Source: Elusimicrobiota bacterium (GTDB taxonomy: Bacteria; Elusimicrobiota; Elusimicrobia; UBA1565; UBA9628). Taken from it: a stretch of 47,589 nt of DNA. A model generated the notes under the pieces. It ran no database searches and was not told where the DNA came from. It saw only the letters and a list, made by a program, of their open reading frames with translations. A program made the position numbers and the translations under genes. Numbering within the stretch: the stretch's first letter is position 1; every line of letters starts with the position of its first letter. Positions 1-7,722 of this stretch are shown piece after piece. The stretch is taken from positions 1 to 47,589 of the forward strand of contig JACRNU010000048.1 of the NCBI GenBank assembly GCA_016234805.1. The letters are read 5' to 3'.

Positions 1-970
1 AGGGCTTGAGGTCCTCGCCCGAGGTCTTCCACCTCTTGCGGTAGCGCTCGATGAAGTCCGCGGCGGTCGGCAGGACCTCGACCGGCACGCCGACCATGGA
101 CACATAGGCTTCGTCAGCGGCGCCGCCCGCGACCGCGAAGAAGCCCGGGGTCTTGGCCCCGTCTCCTGCCACGAAGGCCGCCTTGATCCCGGATGAGCGC
201 AGTCCCTTGACGAAGAGCCCGGCCTCGGTGTAGAGGCCGGCGAAATACACGACCTGGGGATCCGCGGACCTGATCCGGCCGAGGAGCTTGGGGAGCTCCT
301 TGCGCCGCAGGTCGAGCCGCTCCTGCGCCACGACCTTCCCCCCCAGCCGGATGAAGACCTTCGCGAACTCCGCGGTCAGGTCGCGGCCGTAGGCGGAGCC
401 GTCGTGTACGAGCGCGACCGAGCGCTTGCGGAGCTTGCGGCGGACGAAGCGGGCCGCGTAATCCCCCTGGACGTCGTCCGTGGCCACGAGCCGGAACGCT
501 GTCTTGGGCCCGGGCCAATCCGAGCGGGTCTGCTGGAGCGTCACCTCCGGGTTGGTGGCAGAGGGCGTGACCATGGCCATGCCCGCGCCGGCGTAGACCC
601 GGGCGGCCGGGATGCAGCAGTCGGAGCTGTAGTGGCCGACCACGGCCACGATCCTGGGGTCGAGGACGATGAGGTTGGCCGCGTTGACGGCTTCCTTCGG
701 GTCCGAGCTGTCGTCGAAAGGCGCGACCTCGACGTGGAAGGGAAGGGTTCCGGAGGCGTTGGCCTCCTCCACGGCCAGTTCCACGGCCTGCCGCAGGCCG
801 ACCCCCTCGGTCCCGAGGTTCCCGGTCAGGGGGGCGGCGACCGCGATGCGCACCGGCTGGGACTTCTTTGCGCAGGACGCGAGGAGAAGGCAGGCAACGA
901 CCGCGACCCACGGCGTGACGCGCCATTTCCTGCCAGGGGGATGAGGGAGGGAGCCTTTGTTCGGCAGCAT
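1..970 (-). CDS. ABC transporter substrate-binding lipoprotein, LivJ-like (partial, 3' end outside window)
   Basis: This gene runs off the left edge; 323 codons are visible. The translation begins MLPNKGSLPHPP and reaches a lipoprotein signal ending LLLASC, with the lipidated cysteine at residue 33. It then reads VRIAVAAPLTGNLGTEG, the usual opening of Peripla_BP_6 (branched-chain amino-acid or LivJ/LivK type) receptors. Later segments DPRIVAVVGHYSS and DPQVVYFAGLYTEAGLF are also typical of the family. It should be a membrane-anchored periplasmic binding protein feeding an ABC importer whose permease and ATPase genes are not in the window. The start is set by the ATG at 970, which lies 14 nt past a good -10 box. 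It is divergent from shc, and the two share a promoter region. The ligand cannot be told from sequence alone. Confidence 0.88.
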   Translation of the reverse strand, partial: MLPNKGSLPHPPGRKWRVTPWVAVVACLLLASCAKKSQPVRIAVAAPLTGNLGTEGVGLRQAVELAVEEANASGTLPFHVEVAPFDDSSDPKEAVNAANLIVLDPRIVAVVGHYSSDCCIPAARVYAGAGMAMVTPSATNPEVTLQQTRSDWPGPKTAFRLVATDDVQGDYAARFVRRKLRKRSVALVHDGSAYGRDLTAEFAKVFIRLGGKVVAQERLDLRRKELPKLLGRIRSADPQVVYFAGLYTEAGLFVKGLRSSGIKAAFVAGDGAKTPGFFAVAGGAADEAYVSMVGVPVEVLPTAADFIERYRKRWKTSGEDLKP

Positions 971-984
971 TCTTTGTAGATATA

Positions 985-1013
985 AATATATCCTTTCGGG
1001 GAGGGTTTTGCAA
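985..1013 (-). promoter_or_regulatory. Sigma70-type promoter for the substrate-binding protein gene
   Basis: Read on the minus strand: -35 TTGCAA (1013-1008), 17 bp spacer, -10 TATATT (990-985). The expected start of transcription is near 978, leaving about 8 nt of leader before the ATG at 970. The -35 hexamer is a palindrome and is the same hexamer used by the shc promoter on the other strand. Confidence 0.6.
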
Positions 1014-1037
1014 CGAGACCCGGCCAAGAGGTATAAT
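1008..1037 (+). promoter_or_regulatory. Sigma70-type promoter for the hopanoid cluster (shc)
   Basis: -35 TTGCAA (1008-1013), 18 bp spacer, perfect -10 TATAAT (1032-1037). Transcription should start near 1044. That rules out the in-frame ATG at 1040 as the start of shc and supports the ATG at 1079, which has GGAGG at 1070-1074. Confidence 0.65.
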
Positions 1038-1078
1038 ACATGGCTTTTTGCGGTTCACCCCTGTTTCCTGGAGGAACG

Positions 1079-3145
1079 ATGATCAGGACCGTTTCCGCGT
1101 GGCTGACTCCTTCGCGCTGGATCTACCGGAAGCCAAAGGACTGGGCGGAGAACCTCAGGCCCGACCTGGCCGACCCCCATCCCGACGCCGCCATCCCCGA
1201 AGACCTTCAGACCGCGGTCCTGCGGGCGCAGAACGCGGTGCTCCAGCAGCAGAATCAGGAGGAGGGCTACTGGTGCGGGCCGCTCCGGGCCGACACCACC
1301 ATCGATTCCGACACCATCATGCTCCTCAACTTCCTGGGCCGCGGCTCCTCCATCAAGGTCCGCAGGTTCGCCAACCGCATCCTCAAGGCCCAGCTGTCGG
1401 ACGGCGGGTGGCCGATCTACCCCAGCGGGCCGGCGGACATCTCGGCCACGGTCAAGGCGTACTGGGCCCTGAAGTTCGCGGGGCATTCCCCCAACGAGCC
1501 CAGCATGGTCCGGGCCCGCAGGAGGATCCGCGAGCTCGGGGGCATCCACAAGGTCAACACCTACACCAAGTTCTATCTCGCGATCTTCGGCCAGTACGAC
1601 TGGGCGGGCGTGCCCACCATCCCGCCGGAGCTCATGCTCTTCCCGAACTGGTTCTACTTCAACATCTACCAGATGTCGTCGTGGACCCGGTCCATCGTGG
1701 TGCCGCTGTCCGTCGTGTGGGCCAGCCAGCCCCGCATGACCTGCCCCACGCACGCGGTCATCGACGAGCTCTTCCCCGACTCCCGGCGGCACGTGCCCCT
1801 GTCCGAGGCCGTGGGGCCGCACTCCTTCGTCTCCTGGACGAACTTCTTCCTCTGGTGGGACCGGGGGCTCAAGGTCCTCGAGGGGCGGGGGCCGCACTGG
1901 ATCCGGGTGTGGGCCCTGCGCCTGGCCGAGGACTGGCTGCTCGAGCGGCTCCAGGGCTCCGACGGCCTCGGCGCCATCTATCCCGGCATCGTCAACACCA
2001 TCCTGGCCATGAAGTGCCTGGGCTACGGCGAGACCGACCCGCGGCTCGTCGAGCAGCTCCAGATCCTCGAGCGCCTCGAGCTCCCGGGCGAGGACCTGCA
2101 GATGCAGCCCTGCCAATCCCCGGTGTGGGACACGGCCATCTCCGTCATCGCCCTGGCCGAGTCGGGGCTGGACCGCAACCATCCCCTGCTCGTGCGCGCC
2201 GCGGACTGGCTCATCTCCAGGGAGATCACGACCGAGGGCGACTGGAAGGTCGGCAACCCAAAGGGCCACCCGGGCGGGTGGGCCTTCGAGTTCAACAACG
2301 AGTTCTACCCGGACGTGGACGACACCGCCATGGTGATGCTCGCCCTGAGGCACGTCTACCTCGACGAGCCCCTCACCGTGCTCCGGGAGAAGGCCTGCCA
2401 GCGCGGACTGCACTGGATGCTCTCCATGCAGTGCTCCAACGGCGGCTGGGCCGCGTTCGACAAGGACAACACGAAGACCATCTTCAACAAGATCCCCTTC
2501 GCGGACCACAACGCCATGATCGACCCTCCCGCGGTGGACATCACGGGACGGGTCCTCGAGTTCATGGGCTACATCGGGTTCGACGGCTCGTACCCGAGCG
2601 TGGCCCGCGCGGTCGAATACATCAGGAGCGAGCAGGAAGCCGACGGGTCCTGGTACGGCCGGTGGGGCGTCAACTACATCTACGGGACCTGGCAGGTCCT
2701 GCGGGGCCTGGCGGCCGTAGACGAGGACATGAGCCAGGCCTGCATCCAGCGGGCCGCGGACTGGCTCAAGAGCGTCCAGCGCGAGGACGGGGGCTGGGGC
2801 GAGACCTGCGCGACCTACCAGGACCCGAGGCTCAAGGGCCGCGGGCCCTCCACCCCGTCGCAGACCGCCTGGGCCGTGCAGGGCCTCATGGCCGCCGGGG
2901 TCTACGACGAGGCCGTGGAGCGCGGCATCGAGTACCTCATCCGCACCCAGCGCGAGGACGGCCGGTGGGACGAGGCCGAGTTCACCGGCACGGGCTTCCC
3001 CAAGGTCTTCTACCTCGAGTACACGATGTATCGCGACAACTTCCCCCTGCAGACGCTCGGGACCTACCTCCGCATGGTCAAGGAGTCCCAGCGCGCCGCC
3101 ATGGAGATGGGGCTCAAGGAAGCGCGCGGGGGAGCCAGGGTCTGA
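1079..3145 (+). CDS. shc: Squalene-hopene cyclase
   Basis: Cyclises squalene to hopene/hopanol, the committed step of hopanoid synthesis, as a monotopic membrane enzyme. The 688-aa product has the usual length. The catalytic DXDD motif is seen as DVDDTA at residues 412-415. QW-type repeats are present (SDGGWPIY, QCSNGGWAAFD, EADGSWYGRWG, QREDGGWGE). The start at 1079 is chosen because GGAGG lies 4 nt upstream and the promoter predicts transcription from about 1044. An in-frame ATG at 1040 would add 13 residues but lies before that point. It is the first gene of a tight plus-strand cluster with hpnH 19 nt downstream. No squalene synthase (hpnCDE or sqs) is present in the window, so substrate supply must be encoded elsewhere. 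Confidence 0.96.
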   Translation: MIRTVSAWLTPSRWIYRKPKDWAENLRPDLADPHPDAAIPEDLQTAVLRAQNAVLQQQNQEEGYWCGPLRADTTIDSDTIMLLNFLGRGSSIKVRRFANRILKAQLSDGGWPIYPSGPADISATVKAYWALKFAGHSPNEPSMVRARRRIRELGGIHKVNTYTKFYLAIFGQYDWAGVPTIPPELMLFPNWFYFNIYQMSSWTRSIVVPLSVVWASQPRMTCPTHAVIDELFPDSRRHVPLSEAVGPHSFVSWTNFFLWWDRGLKVLEGRGPHWIRVWALRLAEDWLLERLQGSDGLGAIYPGIVNTILAMKCLGYGETDPRLVEQLQILERLELPGEDLQMQPCQSPVWDTAISVIALAESGLDRNHPLLVRAADWLISREITTEGDWKVGNPKGHPGGWAFEFNNEFYPDVDDTAMVMLALRHVYLDEPLTVLREKACQRGLHWMLSMQCSNGGWAAFDKDNTKTIFNKIPFADHNAMIDPPAVDITGRVLEFMGYIGFDGSYPSVARAVEYIRSEQEADGSWYGRWGVNYIYGTWQVLRGLAAVDEDMSQACIQRAADWLKSVQREDGGWGETCATYQDPRLKGRGPSTPSQTAWAVQGLMAAGVYDEAVERGIEYLIRTQREDGRWDEAEFTGTGFPKVFYLEYTMYRDNFPLQTLGTYLRMVKESQRAAMEMGLKEARGGARV

Positions 3146-3164
3146 TGCCCTGGTCGGAGCGCTG

Positions 3165-4280
3165 ATGCCGGCTCCGGTCGGGCTGCAGGCCGCGGTCCTC
3201 CGGCACATCCTCAAGCACCGGTTCCTCGGGACCCGGCGGTTCCCGCTCGTGCTCATGCTCGAGCCGCTCTTCGGCTGCAACCTCGCCTGCCGGGGCTGCG
3301 GCAAGATCCAGTATCCGCCCGACGTGATGCGCCGGATGCTCTCGCCCGAGGACTGCTGGAAGGCCGCCGACGAGTGCGGCGCGCCGGTCGTGGCCGTGGC
3401 CGGCGGCGAGCCCCTCATCCACCCCGAGATCGGCCGCATCGTCGAAGGGATCATCGCCCGGGGCCGCTACGTCCACCTGTGCACCAACGCCCTCCTCCTG
3501 GAGAAGAACCTGGACAAGTTCAAGCCGGGCAGCCATCTGGTCTGGAGCGTGCACCTCGACGGCGGTGAGGAGGTCCACGACCGGGTCGTGGGCCGCAAGG
3601 GGGCTTACCAGACCGTCACCCGGGCCATCCGCGCGGCCAAGGCCCGCGGCCATCGGGTCATGACCAACACCACCGTGTTCGTGGGCGGCTCGCCCGACGC
3701 GTTCCGCGCCTTCTTCGACGAGTGCATGGGGATGGGCGTCGACGGCATGATCATCTCCCCGGGCTACGCCTATGACAACGCGCCCGAGCGAGGGCTCTTC
3801 CTCGACCGGGCCGGGACGCACGCATGGTTCCGGGACACGCTGAAGGATTGGCGCTCCATGGGCTGGGACTTCAACCACAGCCCCTACTACCTCGATTTCC
3901 TCGAAGGCAAGCGCGAGTACGACTGCATGCCCTGGGGGAACCCCCTGCGGCACGTTCTGGGCTGGCAGAGGCCGTGCTACCTCATGTCCGAGGGCAGCCC
4001 CGCCTCCTCCTACCGGGAGCTCCTGGAGACCACGCCCTGGGAGCGCTACGGCCGCGCCAGCGGCCACCCGAACTGCGCCCAGTGCATGGCCCATGTCGGC
4101 TATGAGCCGGCCGCGGTCGTGGAAGGGTTCGCGAGCGCGGGCAACTTCCTGGCGTTGGCGAAGGAGTTCTTGAGCGTGAAAAGGAGCCCCAGAATGACGG
4201 CGCGCCTGCCCGCGCCCGGTGTTCCTGGCGCGGGCGTGCCGCCTCCATCTGAAACGGGCAGCGGCCTGCCCGCGCTATGA
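3165..4280 (+). CDS. hpnH: Hopanoid biosynthesis radical SAM protein HpnH (adenosylhopane synthase)
   Basis: HpnH joins the 5'-deoxyadenosyl group of SAM to hopene, giving adenosylhopane, the first intermediate of C35 hopanoids. The radical-SAM CX3CX2C cluster is clear: C38, C42, C45 in FGCNLACRGCGK, followed by IQYPPDV typical of HpnH. The product is 371 aa. The last ~25 residues (LPAPGVPGAGVPPPSETG and so on) come from a dispersed repeat (family A, 4205-4268) that also occurs in three other genes here, so the native C-terminus was probably near residue 345. The stop overlaps the hpnA start (ATGA at 4277-4280), implying translational coupling. Confidence 0.94.
   Translation: MPAPVGLQAAVLRHILKHRFLGTRRFPLVLMLEPLFGCNLACRGCGKIQYPPDVMRRMLSPEDCWKAADECGAPVVAVAGGEPLIHPEIGRIVEGIIARGRYVHLCTNALLLEKNLDKFKPGSHLVWSVHLDGGEEVHDRVVGRKGAYQTVTRAIRAAKARGHRVMTNTTVFVGGSPDAFRAFFDECMGMGVDGMIISPGYAYDNAPERGLFLDRAGTHAWFRDTLKDWRSMGWDFNHSPYYLDFLEGKREYDCMPWGNPLRHVLGWQRPCYLMSEGSPASSYRELLETTPWERYGRASGHPNCAQCMAHVGYEPAAVVEGFASAGNFLALAKEFLSVKRSPRMTARLPAPGVPGAGVPPPSETGSGLPAL
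4205..4268 (+). repeat. Dispersed coding palindromic repeat, family A, copy A1 (in hpnH 3' end)
   Basis: 64-bp unit, defined as the plus orientation of family A. It contains an inner inverted repeat, CCCGCGCC and GGCGCGGG around a 10-nt loop, and outer arms CTGCCCG and CGGGCAG. The unit matches copy A2 in 55 of 64 positions without gaps, and copies A3 and A4 clearly. It encodes the proline/glycine-rich tail of HpnH. Confidence 0.85.
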
Positions 4281-5296
4281 AGGACACCGCTTTCGTCACG
4301 GGCGCGACCGGCTTCGTCGGCGCCAGCCTCGTCCGGAACCTGCTGGCCAAGGGTCTCAGGGTCCGGGCCCTCGTTCGGCCGGACGCCGAGATGCGAAACA
4401 TCGCGGGGCTCGATGTGGAGATCGTGCAAGGAGACATCCTTAATGAGACGGCGTTGCGCTCCGGCTGCGCCGGAGCGCGACTCGTCTTCCATCTCGCCGC
4501 CGACTACCGCCTCTGGGTGCGGGACTCCAAGGATATGTTCGCGGCCAATGTCCAGGGCACGGTGAACGTCCTGGAAGCCGCAGGCGTTGCCGGCGCTGAG
4601 AGGATCGTCCACTGCTCGAGCGTGGCCGCGATCCGTCCTCCCAGGGGCCGAGTGCCGGCCGCCGAGGATTCGAAGTACGCGGGCCCCCACGAGCCCATCG
4701 GCCCCTACAAGAAATCGAAGTACCTGGCCGAGCTGGCCGCGCTCGACCTCGCGGCCAAGGGCCTGCCGGTCGTGGTCGTCAATCCCTCCACCCCGGTGGG
4801 GCCCATGGACGTCAAGCCGACACCCACGGGCAAGGTCATCGTGGATTTCCTCAACGGCCGCATGCCCTCCTATGTGGAGACAGGGCTCAATCTGGTGGAT
4901 GTCCGGGATGTGGCCGAGGGCCATTGGCTGGCCGCGGCCAAGGGCCGGCCCGGGGAGCGCTACATCCTCGGGGCCGAGAACATGACCCTCGGCGACATCC
5001 TCGGAACCGTTTCCGAGCTCAGCGGCCTCCCGAAGCCCGCCTTCAAGACTCCCTATGCCGTGGCCTATCTCGTGGGCATGATCGACACCGCCCGCTGCCG
5101 GGTCTTCGGCGGGGACCCCATCGCCCCTCTTGACGCGGTCAAGATGGCGCGGCATCACATGTGGTACGATGCGGCCAAGGCGCGCCGGGAACTCGGCTTC
5201 ACCCCGGGCCCCGTGCGCCTGGCGCTCGCGGACGCTGTCGCGTGGTTCCGGGCCAACGGCTACGCTCCGGCCGGGCAGTCCGGACCGGGGTCATGA
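4277..5296 (+). CDS. hpnA: Hopanoid-associated sugar epimerase HpnA (extended SDR / NAD-dependent epimerase family)
   Basis: 339-aa NAD(P)-dependent epimerase/dehydratase-type protein. The Rossmann dinucleotide motif GATGFVG lies at residues 9-15, and the SDR catalytic YxxxK is at Y144-K148 (PYKKSKY). Segments NPSTPVGPMDVKPTPTG and VDVRDVAEGH are characteristic of the HpnA group. HpnA is consistently found in hopanoid operons and is thought to act on the sugar-like side chain, but its reaction is not settled. Coupled to hpnH upstream and hpnG downstream by ATGA overlaps. Confidence 0.93.
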   Translation: MKDTAFVTGATGFVGASLVRNLLAKGLRVRALVRPDAEMRNIAGLDVEIVQGDILNETALRSGCAGARLVFHLAADYRLWVRDSKDMFAANVQGTVNVLEAAGVAGAERIVHCSSVAAIRPPRGRVPAAEDSKYAGPHEPIGPYKKSKYLAELAALDLAAKGLPVVVVNPSTPVGPMDVKPTPTGKVIVDFLNGRMPSYVETGLNLVDVRDVAEGHWLAAAKGRPGERYILGAENMTLGDILGTVSELSGLPKPAFKTPYAVAYLVGMIDTARCRVFGGDPIAPLDAVKMARHHMWYDAAKARRELGFTPGPVRLALADAVAWFRANGYAPAGQSGPGS

Positions 5297-5307
5297 GGGA
5301 GGCTGTG

Positions 5308-6153
5308 ATGGCCTCAGCTGTCCTCGTGTGCGCGGCCACCGGATGGGAAGCCGGTCCCCTGGTTTCGCGGCTGGGACTCCGGTCTGCCGGGGCAGTCCGG
5401 CCTTTGGCCGGGCCGCTTCCCATTGTCTCCGGAGGCGGCACGCCCGCGCCAGAGACGCCGGGCGCGGTCAGCCGGCGTCCTGGGAGCTCTGCGCTCTTCG
5501 AGGGCGCGGTCAGCGGACGGCCGGTGCTCCTTCTGCGCACCGGCATGGGCGCGGCCAGGACCACGCGCTCCCTGGAGGCGTTCGACGCGACGGGACGCGT
5601 CGTCCCCGGAGGCGCCGGCCGTGTTCCTCTCGCCGGAGGGGGCGGCTCGCGGGGGTCTGTCCCGCCGCTTTCATGCGTCGTGAGCGCCGGCTTGGCCTGC
5701 GGCCTCGACCCAGCGCTTTCGACCGGCGACCTCGTGGTGGACCTGGGGCCCGGCGGCCGGACATGGGGATCGGCTGCCTGCGACGCGGCCGAGCGCCGAG
5801 GACTGCGCCTGCGCTTGGGCAGCGTGGCCGAGGCAGGATCGGTATTGGGGCCAGAGGCCAAGACGGCTCTGCGGTCCTCCACCGGGGCGTGCGCGGCGGA
5901 CATGGAGACCCGGGCCCTGCGGACCTGGGCCGAGGGGCGCGGCCTGGCCGTGGTCAACGCGAGAGTCGTCCTGGATGGCGCCGGGGAGGAGCTTCCGGCC
6001 GGGTTCTCCGACCCCGATGACCCGTGGGCCCTGGCAGGGAGCGTCCTTCGCCGGCCCCATCTTCTGCCTTCGCTCCTGCGGGTGGGCTGGAAGGTCCGCT
6101 CAGGCCTGGCGGGTCTGGCGGGTTTCCTTGAGGAGTTCCTTCCCAGACTATGA
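5308..6153 (+). CDS. hpnG: Hopanoid-associated nucleoside phosphorylase/nucleosidase HpnG, with two repeat insertions
   Basis: HpnG removes adenine from adenosylhopane to give the ribosylhopane stage of bacteriohopanepolyol synthesis. It belongs to the MTA/SAH nucleosidase-like fold. The start at 5308 has GGGAGG 5 nt upstream; an ATG at 5293 overlapping the hpnA stop is the alternative. Recognisable parts: ASAVLVCAATGWEAGPLV at the N-terminus, LLLRTGMGAART, and VVSAGLACGLDPALSTGDLV. Two stretches break the conserved order. Residues about 34-55 come from a family A repeat (reverse orientation), and residues about 98-113 from a family B repeat. Both keep the frame open, so the enzyme is 281 aa, longer than the usual ~220-250. 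Whether it is still active cannot be told from sequence. Confidence 0.85.
   Translation: MASAVLVCAATGWEAGPLVSRLGLRSAGAVRPLAGPLPIVSGGGTPAPETPGAVSRRPGSSALFEGAVSGRPVLLLRTGMGAARTTRSLEAFDATGRVVPGGAGRVPLAGGGGSRGSVPPLSCVVSAGLACGLDPALSTGDLVVDLGPGGRTWGSAACDAAERRGLRLRLGSVAEAGSVLGPEAKTALRSSTGACAADMETRALRTWAEGRGLAVVNARVVLDGAGEELPAGFSDPDDPWALAGSVLRRPHLLPSLLRVGWKVRSGLAGLAGFLEEFLPRL
5408..5471 (-). repeat. Dispersed coding palindromic repeat, family A, copy A3 (in hpnG)
   Basis: 64-bp unit in reverse orientation to the gene. It matches A1 at about 50 of 64 positions, with the core containing GGCGCGGGCGTGCCGCCTCC identical. On the plus strand it is translated as GPLPIVSGGGTPAPETPGAV inside HpnG. Confidence 0.8.
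5599..5644 (+). repeat. Dispersed coding repeat, family B, copy B1 (in hpnG)
   Basis: About 45 bp starting GTCCCCGGAGGCG and ending CTCGCCGGAGGGGG. It matches copy B3 at 13647-13691 at about 38 of 45 positions without gaps. It encodes a glycine-rich segment (VPGGAGRVPLAGGG) of HpnG between conserved blocks. Confidence 0.7.
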
Positions 6154-6311
6154 CCGAGCCTAAGCGAGCCCTTGGCTTCGCCAAGGACGGATCGGGAAGG
6201 AAGAGCCTGTACGATCCAGGAAATGGTTGTGACCGAGCCCTAATGCGAGGAAATGCCGCCTCCACAGGCCGTTGGGAAGCGGCCGTCCATCGCCGTGGGA
6301 GGCAACCATGA
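6150..6311 (+). CDS. Possible small ORF bridging hpnG and ispA
   Basis: A 53-codon frame starts in the hpnG stop (ATGA, 6150-6153) and ends in the ispA start (ATGA, 6308-6311), so it would be coupled at both ends like the other genes of the cluster. The peptide begins MTEPKRALGFAKDGSG and resembles no family I know. Composition is arginine/glycine-rich and could be non-coding. The stretch also holds a short hairpin (CCTTGGC 6170-6176, GCCAAGG 6180-6186) and a direct repeat, GACCGAGCC(C)TAA, at about 6152 and 6230. ispA has its own Shine-Dalgarno, so this ORF is not needed for its translation. It may be real, or a spacer derived from a repeat. Confidence 0.3.
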   Translation: MTEPKRALGFAKDGSGRKSLYDPGNGCDRALMRGNAASTGRWEAAVHRRGRQP

Positions 6312-7219
6312 CCATCCTTGCCGACTTCATCAAGCGCTACGCGCCGATCGTGGAACGCGAGCTCGACAGACTCCTGCGGCCGAGAGCGGAGGAGCCTGCC
6401 GCGCTCCGCGAAGCCATGCGCTATTCGGCTCTGGCCGGAGGCAAGAGGCTCAGGCCCGTGCTCGTCTTCGCCGCTGCCGAGGCCTGCGGATGTCCCCCTT
6501 CACGGGTGGCGCGCGCCGCGGCAGCGCTCGAGATGATCCACGCCTACTCCCTGATCCACGACGACCTGCCTGCCATGGACGATGACGACCTCAGGCGCGG
6601 CAAGCCCACGAACCACAAGGTCTTCGGAGAGGCCATGGCCATCCTCGCGGGAGACGGGCTCCTGACCTTCGCCTTCGAGGTGCTGGCCGGCAACGCCGCC
6701 TCCGTCGGGCTCGACGCGAAGTCGGCCTGCGGCCTCATACGCTCCGTGTCCGCGGCAGCCGGGACCCGGGGGATGGTGGGCGGCCAGGCCGCGGACATCG
6801 AAGCCGAGGGTCTGCTCTCCAAGCGGTCGGGCCGGAGGGAGCTGGCGGCCCGGCTGCGCTACATCCATCTGCACAAGACCGGGTCGCTCATCACCGCGAG
6901 CCTCGAGGCCGGGGCGATCCTGGCCAAGGCCTCGCCGGGCCGGCGGGCCGCGCTGCGCTCCTACGGCCGGGCCCTCGGCCTGGCCTTCCAGATCGCCGAC
7001 GACGTCCTCGACGTTGCCGGCGACAAGAAGAAGCTCGGCAAAAAGGGCTCGGACCGCGACAATGACAAGCTGACTTACGCCTCGCTCTACGGCCTGGAAG
7101 CGGCGCGCAAGGAGGCGCGGAGGCTCGTGGCTGGAGCGCACCGGCATCTGAGGCTGTTCGGCGCCCGGGCCGCTGTCCTGCATGGACTGGCGGACTATGT
7201 CATCGAGAGGGACCACTGA
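6308..7219 (+). CDS. ispA: Polyprenyl (farnesyl) diphosphate synthase
   Basis: Condenses IPP with allylic diphosphates to make farnesyl (C15) diphosphate, the precursor of squalene. That explains its place directly after the hopanoid genes. The 303-aa product has both aspartate-rich motifs: D85-DLPAMDDDDLRRG (first DDxxD with the flanking basic residues) and D231-DVLD (second). GGKRLRPVL and the FQIADD block are also standard. The start at 6308 is chosen for GGGAGG at 6297-6302; an in-frame ATG at 6272 would add 12 residues and has no ribosome-binding site. The stop overlaps the next start (TGATG at 7217-7221). Chain length (C15 versus C20) is inferred from overall similarity to IspA. Confidence 0.92.
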   Translation: MTILADFIKRYAPIVERELDRLLRPRAEEPAALREAMRYSALAGGKRLRPVLVFAAAEACGCPPSRVARAAAALEMIHAYSLIHDDLPAMDDDDLRRGKPTNHKVFGEAMAILAGDGLLTFAFEVLAGNAASVGLDAKSACGLIRSVSAAAGTRGMVGGQAADIEAEGLLSKRSGRRELAARLRYIHLHKTGSLITASLEAGAILAKASPGRRAALRSYGRALGLAFQIADDVLDVAGDKKKLGKKGSDRDNDKLTYASLYGLEAARKEARRLVAGAHRHLRLFGARAAVLHGLADYVIERDH

Positions 7220-7413
7220 TGCGCGATGGGAAATGGCTTCAGCCCCGATACGCCGGCCGGGAGGTTTTCGAGCGAGACTACGCGACCATCGACTTCTCCG
7301 GCCTCGACGTCTACTGCCCTGGCTGCAGGACGCCGGTGAAGCTCTCCCGCAAGGCGGCCATGGGCCGCATCGGGGGCTGGTGCAAGCGATGCGACCGGGG
7401 CGTCTGCCCTTAG
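7219..7413 (+). CDS. Small zinc-ribbon protein, function unknown
   Basis: 64 aa, overlapping the ispA stop by one base. Two CxxC knuckles (CPGC near residue 35 and CKRC near residue 55) suggest one zinc ribbon. The N-terminal half is acidic/aromatic without a signal or membrane segment, so it is probably cytoplasmic. I cannot assign a role. Its tight coupling suggests co-expression with the isoprenoid genes. Confidence 0.7.
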   Translation: MRDGKWLQPRYAGREVFERDYATIDFSGLDVYCPGCRTPVKLSRKAAMGRIGGWCKRCDRGVCP

Positions 7414-7425
7414 AATGAGGTGACC

Positions 7426-7722
7426 ATGACGACTGAGACCGACACTGAGACCACGGCCGGGACCACGACGAAGGAAGAAGAGATGTTCGAGGAGACCACG
7501 GAGCGGGATCCCTCCAAGGTGACCCAGCGCCGTCCCCCCTCCAAGGGCCTCTGCCGCCGCTGCGGGGAGAACAAGCCCGTCAATCGGCTGATGCTCTGCT
7601 ACCCCTGCTGGGTCAAGACCCGGCTCGAGGAGCGCGGCTGGCGCGAGGGCATGCCCCACCCCGAGGACTGCGGCTGCGTGGGCCTGGGCGCCCACTCCGA
7701 ACTGAAGTCCGACGGCAACTAA
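7426..7722 (+). CDS. Small zinc-ribbon protein, function unknown
   Basis: 98 aa from the ATG at 7426, with GAGG 5 nt upstream; a GTG at 7420 is the alternative start. A threonine/glutamate-rich, disordered N-terminus is followed by CRRCGENKPV and CYPCW, one zinc-binding unit, then a short tail with two more cysteines (DCGCVG). No family recognised. The stop overlaps the orn stop on the other strand by 3 bases, so the two genes converge without a spacer. Confidence 0.65.
   Translation: MTTETDTETTAGTTTKEEEMFEETTERDPSKVTQRRPPSKGLCRRCGENKPVNRLMLCYPCWVKTRLEERGWREGMPHPEDCGCVGLGAHSELKSDGN

Noticed and set aside
114..1058. 314-codon minus-strand frame near the left end
   Set aside because: It is out of frame with the clear LivJ-like protein and is Arg/Gly-rich; the true gene starts at 970.
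1055..3454. Long open frame (799 codons) on the minus strand opposite shc
   Set aside because: It lies antisense to an unmistakable squalene-hopene cyclase and has low-complexity Gly/Pro/Arg/Val-rich translation, typical of GC-rich shadow frames.
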